A stretch of DNA of 64,000 nucleotides from Pelomonas sp965229315 (GTDB lineage Bacteria; Pseudomonadota; Gammaproteobacteria; Burkholderiales; Burkholderiaceae_C), in contig NZ_CBDDJA010000002.1 in NCBI RefSeq assembly GCF_965229315.1, positions 1,488,001 through 1,552,000 of the forward strand, written 5' to 3'. Position 1 is the stretch's first letter, and each line of letters opens with the position of its first letter. This document shows, piece after piece, positions 16,615 to 25,319 of the stretch. The notes beneath the pieces are model-generated. The model was not told the DNA's origin, searched no databases, and saw only the letters and a list, made by a program, of their open reading frames with translations. The translations under genes were made by a program, and so were the position numbers.

Positions 16615-18528
16615 ATGTTTGAATTCGTCCGCGCTCACATGCGCCTGTTCCAGGGCATTTTGTTGCTGCTGATCCTGCCGTCCTTCGCCTTCGTCGGCAT
16701 GCAGGGCTACACCAGCATGATGGGCGGCGCCAACGCGGGCGTGGCCACCGTCGATGGCCGCAAGATCACGCAGGCCGAATGGGACAACGCCTTGCGCGAG
16801 CAGACCAACCGCGTCCGCACCCAGAACCCGACCATCGATCCCAAGATGCTGGATACGCCCGAGGTCAAGCAGCAGGCGCTGGAAACCCTGGTCACCGAGC
16901 GCACGCTGCAGGCTGCGGCTGCGCATCAGCACTTCACGCCGAGCCCCGAGGCCGTCACGGCGAGGTTCTGGAATGATCCTCAGTTCGCCTTCCTGCGCAA
17001 CCCGGATGGCACCGTCAACAAGGGAATGCTGGCCGCACAAGGCATGTCGCCTTCGATGTTCCTGGAGCGTCTGCGCCAGGACTATGGGCTTCGCCAGGTG
17101 CTGACGCCCGTGGAGTCGTCCACCGTGGCCGGCGCTGTCAACGCCAAGCTCGCGTTCGACGCGTTGCTGCAGCAGCGCGAGGTGCAACTGCAGCACTTCG
17201 ACATCAAGGACTTCGCCGCCAAGATCAACCCCAGTGACGCCGACATCGAGGCGTTCTACAAGCTGCCGGCGAACGAACCCAAGTTCCAGTTGCCCGAGTC
17301 CGCCCAGATCCAGTACGTCGTGCTGGACCTCGAAGCGCTGAAGAAGGACGTCAGCTTCACCGAAGAAGACCTGCGCAAGTATTACGACGAGAACGCCTCG
17401 CGCTACGGTGTGCCCGAAGAGCGCCGTGCCAGCCACATCCTCATCAAGGTGGACCGCAGCGCCCCCGCCGCGGAACGCGCCAAGGCCAAGGCCAAGGCCG
17501 AGGAACTGCTGGCCCAGGTGCGCAAGAACCCGGCCTCGTTCGCTGAAGTCGCCAAGAAGAACTCGCAGGACGAGGGCTCGGCCGTCAACGGCGGCGATCT
17601 CGACTTCTTCGGCCGCGGTGCGATGGTCAAGGAGTTCGACGCCGCGGTCTACGCGATGAAGAAGGGCGAGATCAGCAACCTGGTCGAGACCGATTTCGGT
17701 TACCACATCATCGAGCTGACTGGCACCCGCGGCGGCGAGAAGAAGCCCCTGGAAGCCGTGCGGGCCGAGGTCGAGGCCGAGGTGCGCAAGCAACTGGCGC
17801 AGCGCCGCTACTCCGAGGCTGCCGAGCAGTTCGGCAACCTCGTCTACGAGCAGTCCGACAGCCTGCAGCCCGCCGCCGACAAGCTCAAGCTGCAGCTTCA
17901 GACGGCCAACGTGCAACGCCGAGCCCAGCCCGGTGCCGCCGGCCCCCTGGCGTCGCCCAAGCTGCTGGACGCCGTCTTCAGCGCCGAGGCGCTGCGCAAC
18001 AAGCGCAACACGGAAGCCGTCGAAACCGGCCCCAACCAGCTCGTTTCGGCCCGCGTGGTGCAATACAGCCCGGCCCGCGTGCCGCCTCTGGCCGACGTGA
18101 AGGACAAGGTGCGCGAGCAGCTCATCCTCAAGCTCGCCTCCGAGCAGGCCAGGAAGGCTGGCGAAGCGCGCCTGGCCGCGTTGAAGGCCAATCCGGCCGA
18201 CACCGCCGGCCTGGACGTCGCAACGACCGTGTCGCGTGCCAAGCCGCTGGGGTTGACGCGTGGCCAACTGGAAGCCGTGCTCGGCGCCGATGCCGCCAAG
18301 CTGCCTGCCGTGGTCGGCGTCGCCGCTGATGACGGCAGCTACATCGTTGCGCGCATCAACCAGCTCAAGCCGCGCGACGTGGCAGTCATCGACGACGCGC
18401 GTGCCGCTCAGCAGTACAACGGTGCCTGGGCCCGTGCCGAAGGCCAGGCCTACCTTGCAGCGCTGAAGTCCCAGTACAAGGCCGTCGTGAAGGTCGCCGC
18501 GCCGGCCTCTGCCGCCAGCGCACCCTGA
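16615..18528 (+). CDS. ppiD: Periplasmic folding chaperone / peptidyl-prolyl isomerase PpiD
   Basis: An inner-membrane-anchored periplasmic chaperone that meets proteins leaving the Sec translocon. It has one N-terminal membrane helix (residues 12-30), a SurA-like chaperone region, and a parvulin domain around residues 265-372 (from RRASHILIKV to FGYHIIELTG). The 637 residues are normal for PpiD. The gene is bracketed by tRNA-Val and tRNA-His; HU next to PpiD is a widely conserved order. Confidence 0.93.
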   Translation: MFEFVRAHMRLFQGILLLLILPSFAFVGMQGYTSMMGGANAGVATVDGRKITQAEWDNALREQTNRVRTQNPTIDPKMLDTPEVKQQALETLVTERTLQAAAAHQHFTPSPEAVTARFWNDPQFAFLRNPDGTVNKGMLAAQGMSPSMFLERLRQDYGLRQVLTPVESSTVAGAVNAKLAFDALLQQREVQLQHFDIKDFAAKINPSDADIEAFYKLPANEPKFQLPESAQIQYVVLDLEALKKDVSFTEEDLRKYYDENASRYGVPEERRASHILIKVDRSAPAAERAKAKAKAEELLAQVRKNPASFAEVAKKNSQDEGSAVNGGDLDFFGRGAMVKEFDAAVYAMKKGEISNLVETDFGYHIIELTGTRGGEKKPLEAVRAEVEAEVRKQLAQRRYSEAAEQFGNLVYEQSDSLQPAADKLKLQLQTANVQRRAQPGAAGPLASPKLLDAVFSAEALRNKRNTEAVETGPNQLVSARVVQYSPARVPPLADVKDKVREQLILKLASEQARKAGEARLAALKANPADTAGLDVATTVSRAKPLGLTRGQLEAVLGADAAKLPAVVGVAADDGSYIVARINQLKPRDVAVIDDARAAQQYNGAWARAEGQAYLAALKSQYKAVVKVAAPASAASAP

Positions 18529-18556
18529 TTTCTGGGTTATACTTTTCGGCTCAGTG

Positions 18557-18632
18557 GTGGTTGTAGCTCAGTTGGTAGAGTCCAGGATTGTGATTCCTGT
18601 TGTCGTGGGTTCGAGTCCCATCAGCCACCCCA
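18557..18632 (+). tRNA. tRNA-His (anticodon GTG)
   Basis: A 76-base cloverleaf with acceptor GTGGTTG/CAGCCAC, anticodon stem CAGGA/TCCTG and loop TTGTGAT (anticodon GTG), T-loop TTCGAGT, and encoded CCA. The base before position 1 is G, and the discriminator is C; together they provide the G(-1)-C73 pair used by histidyl-tRNA synthetase. Confidence 0.96.
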
Positions 18633-18664
18633 GAAATACACCTCATGGCACGCCATGAAGAATC

Positions 18665-18701
18665 AAAAGCCCCAGGCGCATCAAGCACCTGGGGCTTTTT
18701 T
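18665..18701 (+). terminator. Rho-independent terminator after tRNA-His
   Basis: An inverted repeat AAAGCCCCAGG / CCTGGGGCTTT with an 11-base loop, followed by a T-run on the + strand. It fits the end of the ppiD-tRNA-His transcript. Confidence 0.9.
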
Positions 18702-18760
18702 CTTGTCAGTTCTCATCACGACCACGCGAGTTACGCGTTCACCGTGCGCGCGAGCTTGAT

Positions 18761-18880
18761 TCACGCTTGCGTGGATGCCGCATTGACAATCACCCTGCGG
18801 TCACTTTGACCTGCACCGCTGTTTCGATCCAGAAAATCCTCGACGGAAAACCGTGTCGTGCCTGACTTCCTGATGGGCAT
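18761..18880 (-). CDS. Possible 39-residue small protein
   Basis: A short open frame starting MPIRKSGTTRFSVEDFLDRN and ending ASTQA, with a strong AGGAGG ribosome site six bases before ATG. It begins 23 bases after the PEP-CTERM gene on the same strand, so it may share that transcript. No known domain, signal peptide or membrane segment. Only the ribosome site and context support it. Confidence 0.4.
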   Translation of the reverse strand: MPIRKSGTTRFSVEDFLDRNSGAGQSDRRVIVNAASTQA

Positions 18881-18903
18881 GCGTGCCTCCTGGATGTGCG
18901 TGT

Positions 18904-19578
18904 TCAGCGTTCGTCGCAGGTCAAGCTCACCACAGCAGCATCGGCAACCCGTGCACGGGTGCGCCGACCGGCGCGCTTCAGCCAGGTGCCGGCGTGATTG
19001 GAGCCACGCGCGGCCGCCCTGGCCAGCCGACGCTTGCGCAGCGTCACGCACAGGCTCAGCAGCGCCGCTCCCACCAGGGCCGGCGCGTCCGGCTCTGGCA
19101 GATCTTTGGCCATGAGGGGGGTCACTGTTTCGCCGCTGAATCGGCGGTAGACCGTGCTGGACAGGTCCGAGCCTTCCCAGCCGCCGACCACGGCGACCGT
19201 GCCGCCGGCATCGGTGAGGCCGGTGGCGAAGATGAAGTCGATCCAGGGCTGGTCCGCACCGTTGGCGGCCCAGGCCAGCGAATTGCCAATGCCCCACATG
19301 TCGATGTGCCAGGCGATGTTGTTGCCATCGGCCGAGTCGTAATGCCGGCTCAGGCCCTGGCTGCCGGCGGTGGTCTGGATGTCGAAGTCGCCGCAAACGC
19401 CCCAGGTCTGCTGGTCCACGTTCCACTGGCTCGCGTCGAAGGTGAACCAGCCGCTGGCCGTGCCGCCATCGTTGAAGGTGACGTTGTTCATCGTCCAGGT
19501 CACGGGATCGGCCTGGGCGACCAGGGCAGTCAGCGCAAAGCCGGCGGCGGCGATGGATGTGCTGAGCAGCGATGTCAT
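18904..19578 (-). CDS. PEP-CTERM-like exported protein with C-terminal extension
   Basis: A 224-residue exported protein: a signal peptide (MTSLLSTSIAAAGF to VAQA, about 23 residues), a beta-rich body with many Gly, Trp and Asp, then LPEPDAPALVG, a hydrophobic stretch and LRKRR, which is the PEP-CTERM sorting pattern. In known PEP-CTERM proteins the chain ends at the basic cluster; here about 37 more residues follow (ending LTCDER). The start at 19578 was chosen because it begins the signal peptide. It is divergent from the large regulator at 19775. Function unknown; likely surface or matrix protein. Confidence 0.78.
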   Translation of the reverse strand: MTSLLSTSIAAAGFALTALVAQADPVTWTMNNVTFNDGGTASGWFTFDASQWNVDQQTWGVCGDFDIQTTAGSQGLSRHYDSADGNNIAWHIDMWGIGNSLAWAANGADQPWIDFIFATGLTDAGGTVAVVGGWEGSDLSSTVYRRFSGETVTPLMAKDLPEPDAPALVGAALLSLCVTLRKRRLARAAARGSNHAGTWLKRAGRRTRARVADAAVVSLTCDER

Positions 19579-19774
19579 GGGTGAGTCTCGGATGAAGCGC
19601 GTTCGCGGAAGCGGTGCACGGATGGCTTGGGAGGCCTGTCGCATGTCGAGGGCGGCCCCGGTGCGGCGGCAGTCTAGGAATGGCGGGTGCTAATCGGCGC
19701 TAATCGCCGGCCGCTGCGTCGCCACCCCCGCGAGTGAGGGGCGATGGCGTGGCTTAGGATGCCGGGCCCCAGCC

Positions 19775-22420
19775 ATGACCGACCTGAATCCAGCCACTCG
19801 CGTTGCCGATGCGTCCGCCGACGAGGCCGGCTTTGCGCTGCGCTGCGGCGACATCGAGATCGACCGGGCGACGCGGCGGCTGCGCCGGCAAGGCCAGGCG
19901 CTGACGCTGGGGTCGCGAGCCATCGACTTGCTGCTGGCGTTGATCGACGGCCGGGCGCAGGTGCAGACGGCCGATGCACTGCGGGCCGCCGTCTGGCCCG
20001 ATCGCGCGGTGGGCGACAACAACCTGCGTGTACAGATGACGCATCTGCGCCGGCTGCTCGGCGAGCATGCCATCTTGTACCGGTCCGGGCGCGGCTACCA
20101 GTTGCTGGCGGCGGTGCACGACGTGGCGCCTCAGCAGGCCGCGCCAGACCTGCGGCCCGGCAACCTGCCCGAGGCCCTGTGGCCAGTGCTCGGCCGCGAT
20201 GGCTTGCTTGCCGAACTGGCGTTGCGCTTGCGACCGGGCGAGCGTCCGACGCTGGCGGGGCCGGGTGGCGCGGGCAAGACGGCGCTGGCCCTGGCCGCGG
20301 CGGCGCACGCAGCAGCGGCCTTTGCCGACGGCACGTGGTGGGTGGACCTCGCCGCGCTGCGTGACAGCAGCCAACTGCCCCACGCCGTGGCCAGCGCCTT
20401 GCAGCGGCCGCTGGCCCGCGAGAATGCGATGGAGCACCTGGCCAACGGGCTGGCCGGCCAGTGCCTGCTGCTGGTGCTGGACAACTGCGAGCACCTGCTG
20501 GCAGCCGCGGCAGCGCTGTCCGACCGCCTGTTGCACACGGCGCCCACCGTCGCGCTGCTGGCCACCAGCCGCCTGCCGCTGCGCAGCGCCGGCGAGCGGG
20601 TGATCGGAGTGCCGCCGCTGTCGCTGCCGCTTGAAGGCGACACCGATGCCGAGTCCGCGCGCGCCAGCGGCGCCGTGGCGGTGTTCGAGGCCAGGGCCCG
20701 TGCTGGCGACCCGCGCTTTCGTGTCACGCCGACCAACGCCGGCACGGTGGTGGAGGTGTGTCGCCGTCTTGACGGCCATGCGTTGGCCATCACGCTGGCT
20801 GCTGCGCTGGTGCCGGTGCTGGGGCTGAACGCCGTGCGCGACGGGCTGGCCGAGCGGCTGCGCTGGATGCAGCGTGCCGCGCCGGGCAGCGCGGCGCCGC
20901 AGCACCTGTCCCTGCAAGGCACGCTGGACTGGAGCTACGAACTGCTGAACCCCGCCGAACAGCGGCTGCTGCGCTGCCTGGGCGTGTTCACGGGCCGCTT
21001 TTCACTCGATGCCGTGGCTGCGGTGGCCGGCACCGACGCTGCCGCCTTGGCGAGGCCGCTGGAGTCGCTGATGGTGCACGGCCTGGTGAGCATCGACAGC
21101 GCTGGCCTGCTGGGCACGGACGAGGCGGTCGCGCTGCACACCATGCACGAGTCGGCGCGGCTGTATGCCCATCAATGCCTGGTGTCGGCGGGCGAGGCCG
21201 ATGCTGCACGTGGTGCATTGGGCCGGCACCTGGTGACTCGGTTGCACCAGCCGTTGGCGCACCGGTCGGCCACGCCCACCCATGCCACGAAGACCTTGAT
21301 GCGCCTGCTGCCCGACGCGCAGGCGCTGGTGGAATGGGCCACCGTTGCCGACCCGCCTCTCGCTGCGCACTTGTGCAGCCGGGGGGCCGACCTGTGGCGG
21401 CAGGTCGGCCAGCATGCGCTGGTGCGCCGGCTGGCCGCACCGCTGCTGGCGCGGCCGGTGACCGAGGCTGAGAGGGGCTTGCGCATCGAGCTGCTGCTCA
21501 GTCTGTGCCTCGTGGACTTCGAGCTCGAGGACAGGAATGCCGTGTTGGTCGGTGCGGCCGAAGTTCTGACGTTGGTCGGTGCTGCCGATGAAGTTGCCGA
21601 TCCTGCGCGGCTGACGCAGCGCGGCATGGCGCTGGCCTGGCAGGCCAATCTGCATGCCACCAGCCGCCAGCCGGCGCTGAGCGAAGCGCTGTATGAAGAG
21701 TCGCTGGCGCTGTTCCGCCGTGCCGGCAATGCCCGGCGCGTTCGCGAGATGCTGAGCAACCTGGGCTGGGTGCTGCAAGCCCAGGGCAAGTTCGATGCGG
21801 CGCGGCAGGTGCTGAACGAGGCGCTGGATCTGGCCGTGGCTGATGGCGACGATTGGGGCCAGATGGTCTGCCACGAAAACCTGGGCGAGCTGGAGCTCGC
21901 CTTGCGCAGCCATGCCGCGGCGGCGGCGCATTTCGAGCGTGAGGCCGTGCTGGCGCGGCGCCGGCCGGACATGTTCCGCCTGGCTTACGCCCAGGCCTAT
22001 CTCGGGTTGGCCTGCGCCGGCAGCGGCGACGGCGCCCGCGCGCTGGCCGCGCTGCACGAGGCGCTGCAGATTGCCACGCGCCACGGCTTTGCGCGCATGC
22101 AGGTTGAGGCCTGCTCCGCGCTGGCCGTGGCCTTCATGGGCCTGGGCGAGCCGGCAAAAGGCTATGCCGCGCTGTGTGCGGCACGACGCTGGCGTGCGCG
22201 CCACGGCGCAGCGACGAATGAGCTGTTCGATGCGCTGGAGCGCGACGTCGAGCAGCGCGCCCGCCATGACCTGAGCGACGCGGATTGCCGCCGCGCCCAG
22301 GCGCAGGGTGAGCTGCTGACGCCGGACGAGGCGACGGCCTGGGCCGCCGAAGGCGGCGGCACGGCGCCGCCCCTCAAGCCGCCTGCACGTAGCCCAGCGG
22401 CAGCGCCGTCGTCAACTTGA
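19775..22420 (+). CDS. Winged-helix / ATPase / TPR transcriptional regulator
   Basis: An 881-residue cytoplasmic regulator built like bacterial STAND ATPases. Residues ~18-115 are an OmpR/PhoB-type winged helix (EIDRATRRLRRQGQ to YRSGRGYQLL). An AAA-like ATPase follows, with Walker A GPGGAGKTAL near 166 and Walker B LLLVLDNCEH near 230. The C-terminal half is helical with tetratricopeptide-type repeats (for example NLGWVLQAQGKFDAARQVL). Known relatives switch on when a ligand or partner binds the repeats. It is divergent from the PEP-CTERM gene, a plausible target. Its last 47 bases overlap the convergent Lrp gene. Confidence 0.88.
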   Translation: MTDLNPATRVADASADEAGFALRCGDIEIDRATRRLRRQGQALTLGSRAIDLLLALIDGRAQVQTADALRAAVWPDRAVGDNNLRVQMTHLRRLLGEHAILYRSGRGYQLLAAVHDVAPQQAAPDLRPGNLPEALWPVLGRDGLLAELALRLRPGERPTLAGPGGAGKTALALAAAAHAAAAFADGTWWVDLAALRDSSQLPHAVASALQRPLARENAMEHLANGLAGQCLLLVLDNCEHLLAAAAALSDRLLHTAPTVALLATSRLPLRSAGERVIGVPPLSLPLEGDTDAESARASGAVAVFEARARAGDPRFRVTPTNAGTVVEVCRRLDGHALAITLAAALVPVLGLNAVRDGLAERLRWMQRAAPGSAAPQHLSLQGTLDWSYELLNPAEQRLLRCLGVFTGRFSLDAVAAVAGTDAAALARPLESLMVHGLVSIDSAGLLGTDEAVALHTMHESARLYAHQCLVSAGEADAARGALGRHLVTRLHQPLAHRSATPTHATKTLMRLLPDAQALVEWATVADPPLAAHLCSRGADLWRQVGQHALVRRLAAPLLARPVTEAERGLRIELLLSLCLVDFELEDRNAVLVGAAEVLTLVGAADEVADPARLTQRGMALAWQANLHATSRQPALSEALYEESLALFRRAGNARRVREMLSNLGWVLQAQGKFDAARQVLNEALDLAVADGDDWGQMVCHENLGELELALRSHAAAAAHFEREAVLARRRPDMFRLAYAQAYLGLACAGSGDGARALAALHEALQIATRHGFARMQVEACSALAVAFMGLGEPAKGYAALCAARRWRARHGAATNELFDALERDVEQRARHDLSDADCRRAQAQGELLTPDEATAWAAEGGGTAPPLKPPARSPAAAPSST

Positions 22421-22850
22421 GTTCCTCCATCGCGAAGCTGGAGCTGACGTCGTGCAGCTGGGTGCCTGAGATCAGGCGCTTGTAGACCTTGTCATAGGCG
22501 GCGATGTCCGGCACGACGACGCGCAGCAGGTAGTCCACGTCGCCGCTCATGCGGTAGAACTCGACGACCTCGGGGATGGCCTGTACCGTGGCCTTGAAGG
22601 TCTCGAACCAGTCCTGCGTGTGCACGCTGGTGCGCACCGAGACGAACACCGTGACGCCGACGTTCACCTTGCGGGCGTCGACCAGCGCCACCTGGCGCGT
22701 GATGACGCCGGCCGCCTTCAGTCGCTGGATGCGCCGCCAGCACGGCGTGGTCGACAGGCCGACCTGCTCGGCAATCTGCGCGACCTGCTGTTCCGCATCA
22801 TGCTGGAGGATTTCCAGAATCCGAACATCCAAGGCATCCAGTTTCATCAT
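22374..22850 (-). CDS. Lrp/AsnC-family transcriptional regulator
   Basis: A 158-residue regulator: N-terminal helix-turn-helix (LDALDVRILEILQHDAEQ, then AQIAEQVGLSTTPCWRRIQRL) and C-terminal amino-acid-binding RAM domain (GVTVFVSVRTSVH to SSSFAMEELK). Two adjacent ATGs (22850, 22847) are possible starts. It is divergent from the desulfurase fusion, and an inverted repeat lies just upstream of its start. Lrp-type proteins often sense the amino acid handled by the neighbour gene, so cysteine is a reasonable inferred effector. Confidence 0.93.
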   Translation of the reverse strand: MMKLDALDVRILEILQHDAEQQVAQIAEQVGLSTTPCWRRIQRLKAAGVITRQVALVDARKVNVGVTVFVSVRTSVHTQDWFETFKATVQAIPEVVEFYRMSGDVDYLLRVVVPDIAAYDKVYKRLISGTQLHDVSSSFAMEELKLTTALPLGYVQAA

Positions 22851-22861
22851 GTCGATTTTTG

Positions 22862-22878
22862 TGGGAATCTGGTTCCCA
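22862..22878. promoter_or_regulatory. Putative Lrp-type operator
   Basis: A perfect inverted repeat TGGGAA-TCTGG-TTCCCA in the 138-base gap between the divergent Lrp gene (start 22850) and the desulfurase fusion (start 22989). It begins 12 bases from the Lrp start, a position suited to autoregulation. Binding is inferred. Confidence 0.55.
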
Positions 22879-22988
22879 TTTTGCGCGCCCTTGGCGCCGT
22901 GAACGCAAGCCTGTTCTCCACGCCCGTGAGCAGAATTGCCCCTGTCGGCGCCGGTGGTGCCTCATGCCCTACTTTTCACGACCGCCCC

Positions 22989-25232
22989 ATGGAAATCTAT
23001 CTCGACGCCAATGCCACGACGCCCGTGCTGCCCCAGGCCCGCGAGGCCGCGCTGGCCGCGATGGCCGAGGATTTCGGCAACCCCAGCAGCATCCACAGCA
23101 CCGGCCTGAAGGCCAGGGCGATGATGGACGGCGTGCGCGCGCGCGCGCGGCGCGTGCTGGGTGCGGGCGGCGGCCGGCTGCTGTTCGTCAGCGGCGCGAC
23201 CGAGGGCATACAGACAGCCGTGCTGTCGGCCCTGAGCGCGCTGCGCGATGCGGTGCTGAAGCCCGAGCTGCTGCTCTACGGCGCGACCGAGCACAAGGCC
23301 GTGCCAGAGGCCATCAAGCACTGGAATGCGCTGCTGGGCCTGAACCTGCCCGTGCTGGCCATCCCCGTGGGCCGCGACGGCCGCCACGACCTCGCCTGGC
23401 TGCGCGAGCACGCGCCGCGCGCGGGCCTGGTCTGCACGATGGCGGCGAACAACGAGACCGGCGTCATCAGCGACCTGGACGGCATCGCTGCGGCGCTGGC
23501 AGGCAGCCCGGCACTGTGGCTGGTGGACGGCGTGCAGGCGCTGGGCAAGCTGCCGCTGCGCCTGGCCGAGCGCCGCATCGCCTACGCGCCGTTCTCCGGC
23601 CACAAGCTCTACGCCCCCAAGGGCATCGGCCTGCTGTACGTGCGCGACGGTGCGCCGTTCACGCCGCTGCTGGCCGGCGGCGGCCAGGAGGGCGCGCTGC
23701 GTTCGGGCACCGAGAACATGTCGGGCATCGCCGCGCTGGGCGCCGTGCTGGCGGCGCTGGAGGACGGCCACAGCTTCCGCAGCCACGCCACGCTCGTCGC
23801 CTACCGGGACCGGCTGGCCGGCGCGCTGCAGCAGGCCTTCCCCGGCCTCGTGTTCAACGCGGAGCCCGACTTGTGCCTGCCGACGACGCTGAACTTCGCC
23901 GTGCCGGGCGTCAGCGCCAAGCTGCTGCTGGACCTGTTCGATGCGGCGGAGCTGCGTGTCAGCGGCGGTTCGGCCTGCAGTGCCGCCAAGGCCCAGCCCA
24001 GCTACGTGCTCGAAGCCATGGGCCTGCCGGCGTGGCAGACCGCGTCGGCCGTGCGCCTGTCGTTCGGCCCGGTGGCGGACGACGCCTTCATCGACGAGGC
24101 CTGTGCGCGCATCCGCGTTTGCGGCGAGTCGCTGCGCGAAAGCTGCCTGGACCCGAGCGCGCCCGGCCAGGCGCTGCCGGCCGACGGGCTGACCCGCTTC
24201 GTCGTCGATGGCGCCTGCTGCTACCTGCTGGCCGACGCCGTCAGCCGGCGCGCCGTCGTCATCGACCCGCTGCCCGAGCTGACGGAGCGCCTCGGCCAGT
24301 GGCTGAGCTGCCAGGACTACCAGCTCGCCGCAGTGCTGGACACGCACAGCCATGGCGACCACGCCTCCTCGGCGCATGAGCTGCTGGCCGCCGTGCAGCA
24401 GCCGCGCGGCGACGTGGACGGCCTGGGCTGGCCCAGCGGCGCGGACGTGATCGAGCTGGGCGCGCGGACGCTGACCCGCATCGCCATCCCCGGCCACACG
24501 CAGGACTCGACGGCCTATCTGCTGCATGACGAGGACGGCTTGCGCCTGGCCTTCGTCGGCGACACCGTGATGCCCGGCGCGCTGGGCCGCAGCGATTTCG
24601 AGCAGAGCGCGCCGCAGGCCTATGGCGCGTCGCTGCGTCGCCTGGAACAGGCCGTGGGCCCGCACACGCTGCTGCTGCCGGGGCACGACTACGACGACCG
24701 CTTCGCCAGCACGCTGGCCGTCGAGTGCATCGCGCAGCCGCTGCTGGCCGACGTGCTCGGCGGCCGCGTGGACGACGCCGGCTTCGCCGCCGCCAAGGCG
24801 CAGCTGGAGCAAGGCCTGGCGCTGACCGAGTACCAGACGGTGGCCTGCGGCGCGCGCATCGACAGCGGCTGCCCGCTGGCGTCCAGCGAACTGGCGCTGG
24901 ACACGCTGCGCGGCATGATGCAAGAACACCCGGGCCTCGTGCTCGTGGACGTGCGCGAACCTTACGAACAGCGCCTGGGCCAGGCGCCGGAGCTGGGCGC
25001 GCAGGTGCGCCGGGAGGCGGTCGCGTTGTCCGGCCTGCCCAACGCGCTGGCGCGCTGGCTGGCCTTGCCGGCCGAGACGCCGGTGGTCTTCTTCTGCCGC
25101 AGCGGCAACCGCAGCGGGCAGGCGGCGCAGGCGCTGCGCCGGCTGGGGCACGGGCAGGCCTGGAGCCTGAGCGGCGGCCTGGCGCTGTGGCCGCGCATCG
25201 CCACGGCGGCGGACGCGGCGTTCGCCATCTGA
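22989..25232 (+). CDS. Cysteine desulfurase - metallo-beta-lactamase - rhodanese fusion
   Basis: One 747-residue protein with three sulfur-related parts. Residues 1-~385 are a class V aminotransferase/NifS-IscS domain: EHKAV, PLP-binding Lys206 in SGHKLYAP, and the sulfur-carrying Cys330 in GGSACSAAK. Residues ~400-600 are a metallo-beta-lactamase fold of the persulfide-dioxygenase/glyoxalase II type, with HSHGDH at 453-458, then GHTQDS, FVGDTVM and LPGHDYD. Residues ~640-740 are a rhodanese domain with active-site Cys703 in CRSGNRS. All active residues are intact. Inferred role: strip sulfur from cysteine, pass the persulfide on, and oxidise or transfer it. It starts at MEIYLDANATTP. Confidence 0.93.
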   Translation: MEIYLDANATTPVLPQAREAALAAMAEDFGNPSSIHSTGLKARAMMDGVRARARRVLGAGGGRLLFVSGATEGIQTAVLSALSALRDAVLKPELLLYGATEHKAVPEAIKHWNALLGLNLPVLAIPVGRDGRHDLAWLREHAPRAGLVCTMAANNETGVISDLDGIAAALAGSPALWLVDGVQALGKLPLRLAERRIAYAPFSGHKLYAPKGIGLLYVRDGAPFTPLLAGGGQEGALRSGTENMSGIAALGAVLAALEDGHSFRSHATLVAYRDRLAGALQQAFPGLVFNAEPDLCLPTTLNFAVPGVSAKLLLDLFDAAELRVSGGSACSAAKAQPSYVLEAMGLPAWQTASAVRLSFGPVADDAFIDEACARIRVCGESLRESCLDPSAPGQALPADGLTRFVVDGACCYLLADAVSRRAVVIDPLPELTERLGQWLSCQDYQLAAVLDTHSHGDHASSAHELLAAVQQPRGDVDGLGWPSGADVIELGARTLTRIAIPGHTQDSTAYLLHDEDGLRLAFVGDTVMPGALGRSDFEQSAPQAYGASLRRLEQAVGPHTLLLPGHDYDDRFASTLAVECIAQPLLADVLGGRVDDAGFAAAKAQLEQGLALTEYQTVACGARIDSGCPLASSELALDTLRGMMQEHPGLVLVDVREPYEQRLGQAPELGAQVRREAVALSGLPNALARWLALPAETPVVFFCRSGNRSGQAAQALRRLGHGQAWSLSGGLALWPRIATAADAAFAI

Positions 25233-25256
25233 GCCCCGGACCCCATCGAACCAACC

Positions 25257-25274
25257 CCCGCTACGGCGGGTTTT
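25257..25274 (+). terminator. Short hairpin terminator
   Basis: A 5-bp stem CCCGC / GCGGG with loop TACG followed by TTTT, 24 bases after the fusion gene. Weak but well placed. Confidence 0.5.
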
Positions 25275-25319
25275 GCGTTTGCGGCGCTTGCAAGACGTCG
25301 TGCGTCGCGCCTACAATTA

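Noticed and set aside
23130..23148. A CG dinucleotide run in the desulfurase gene
   Set aside because: It could favour Z-DNA, but it encodes Arg/Ala codons in a GC-rich gene and nothing else marks it.
22962..25151. A 729-codon frame antisense to the sulfur fusion
   Set aside because: Shadow of the desulfurase-rhodanese gene, which has all catalytic residues on the plus strand.
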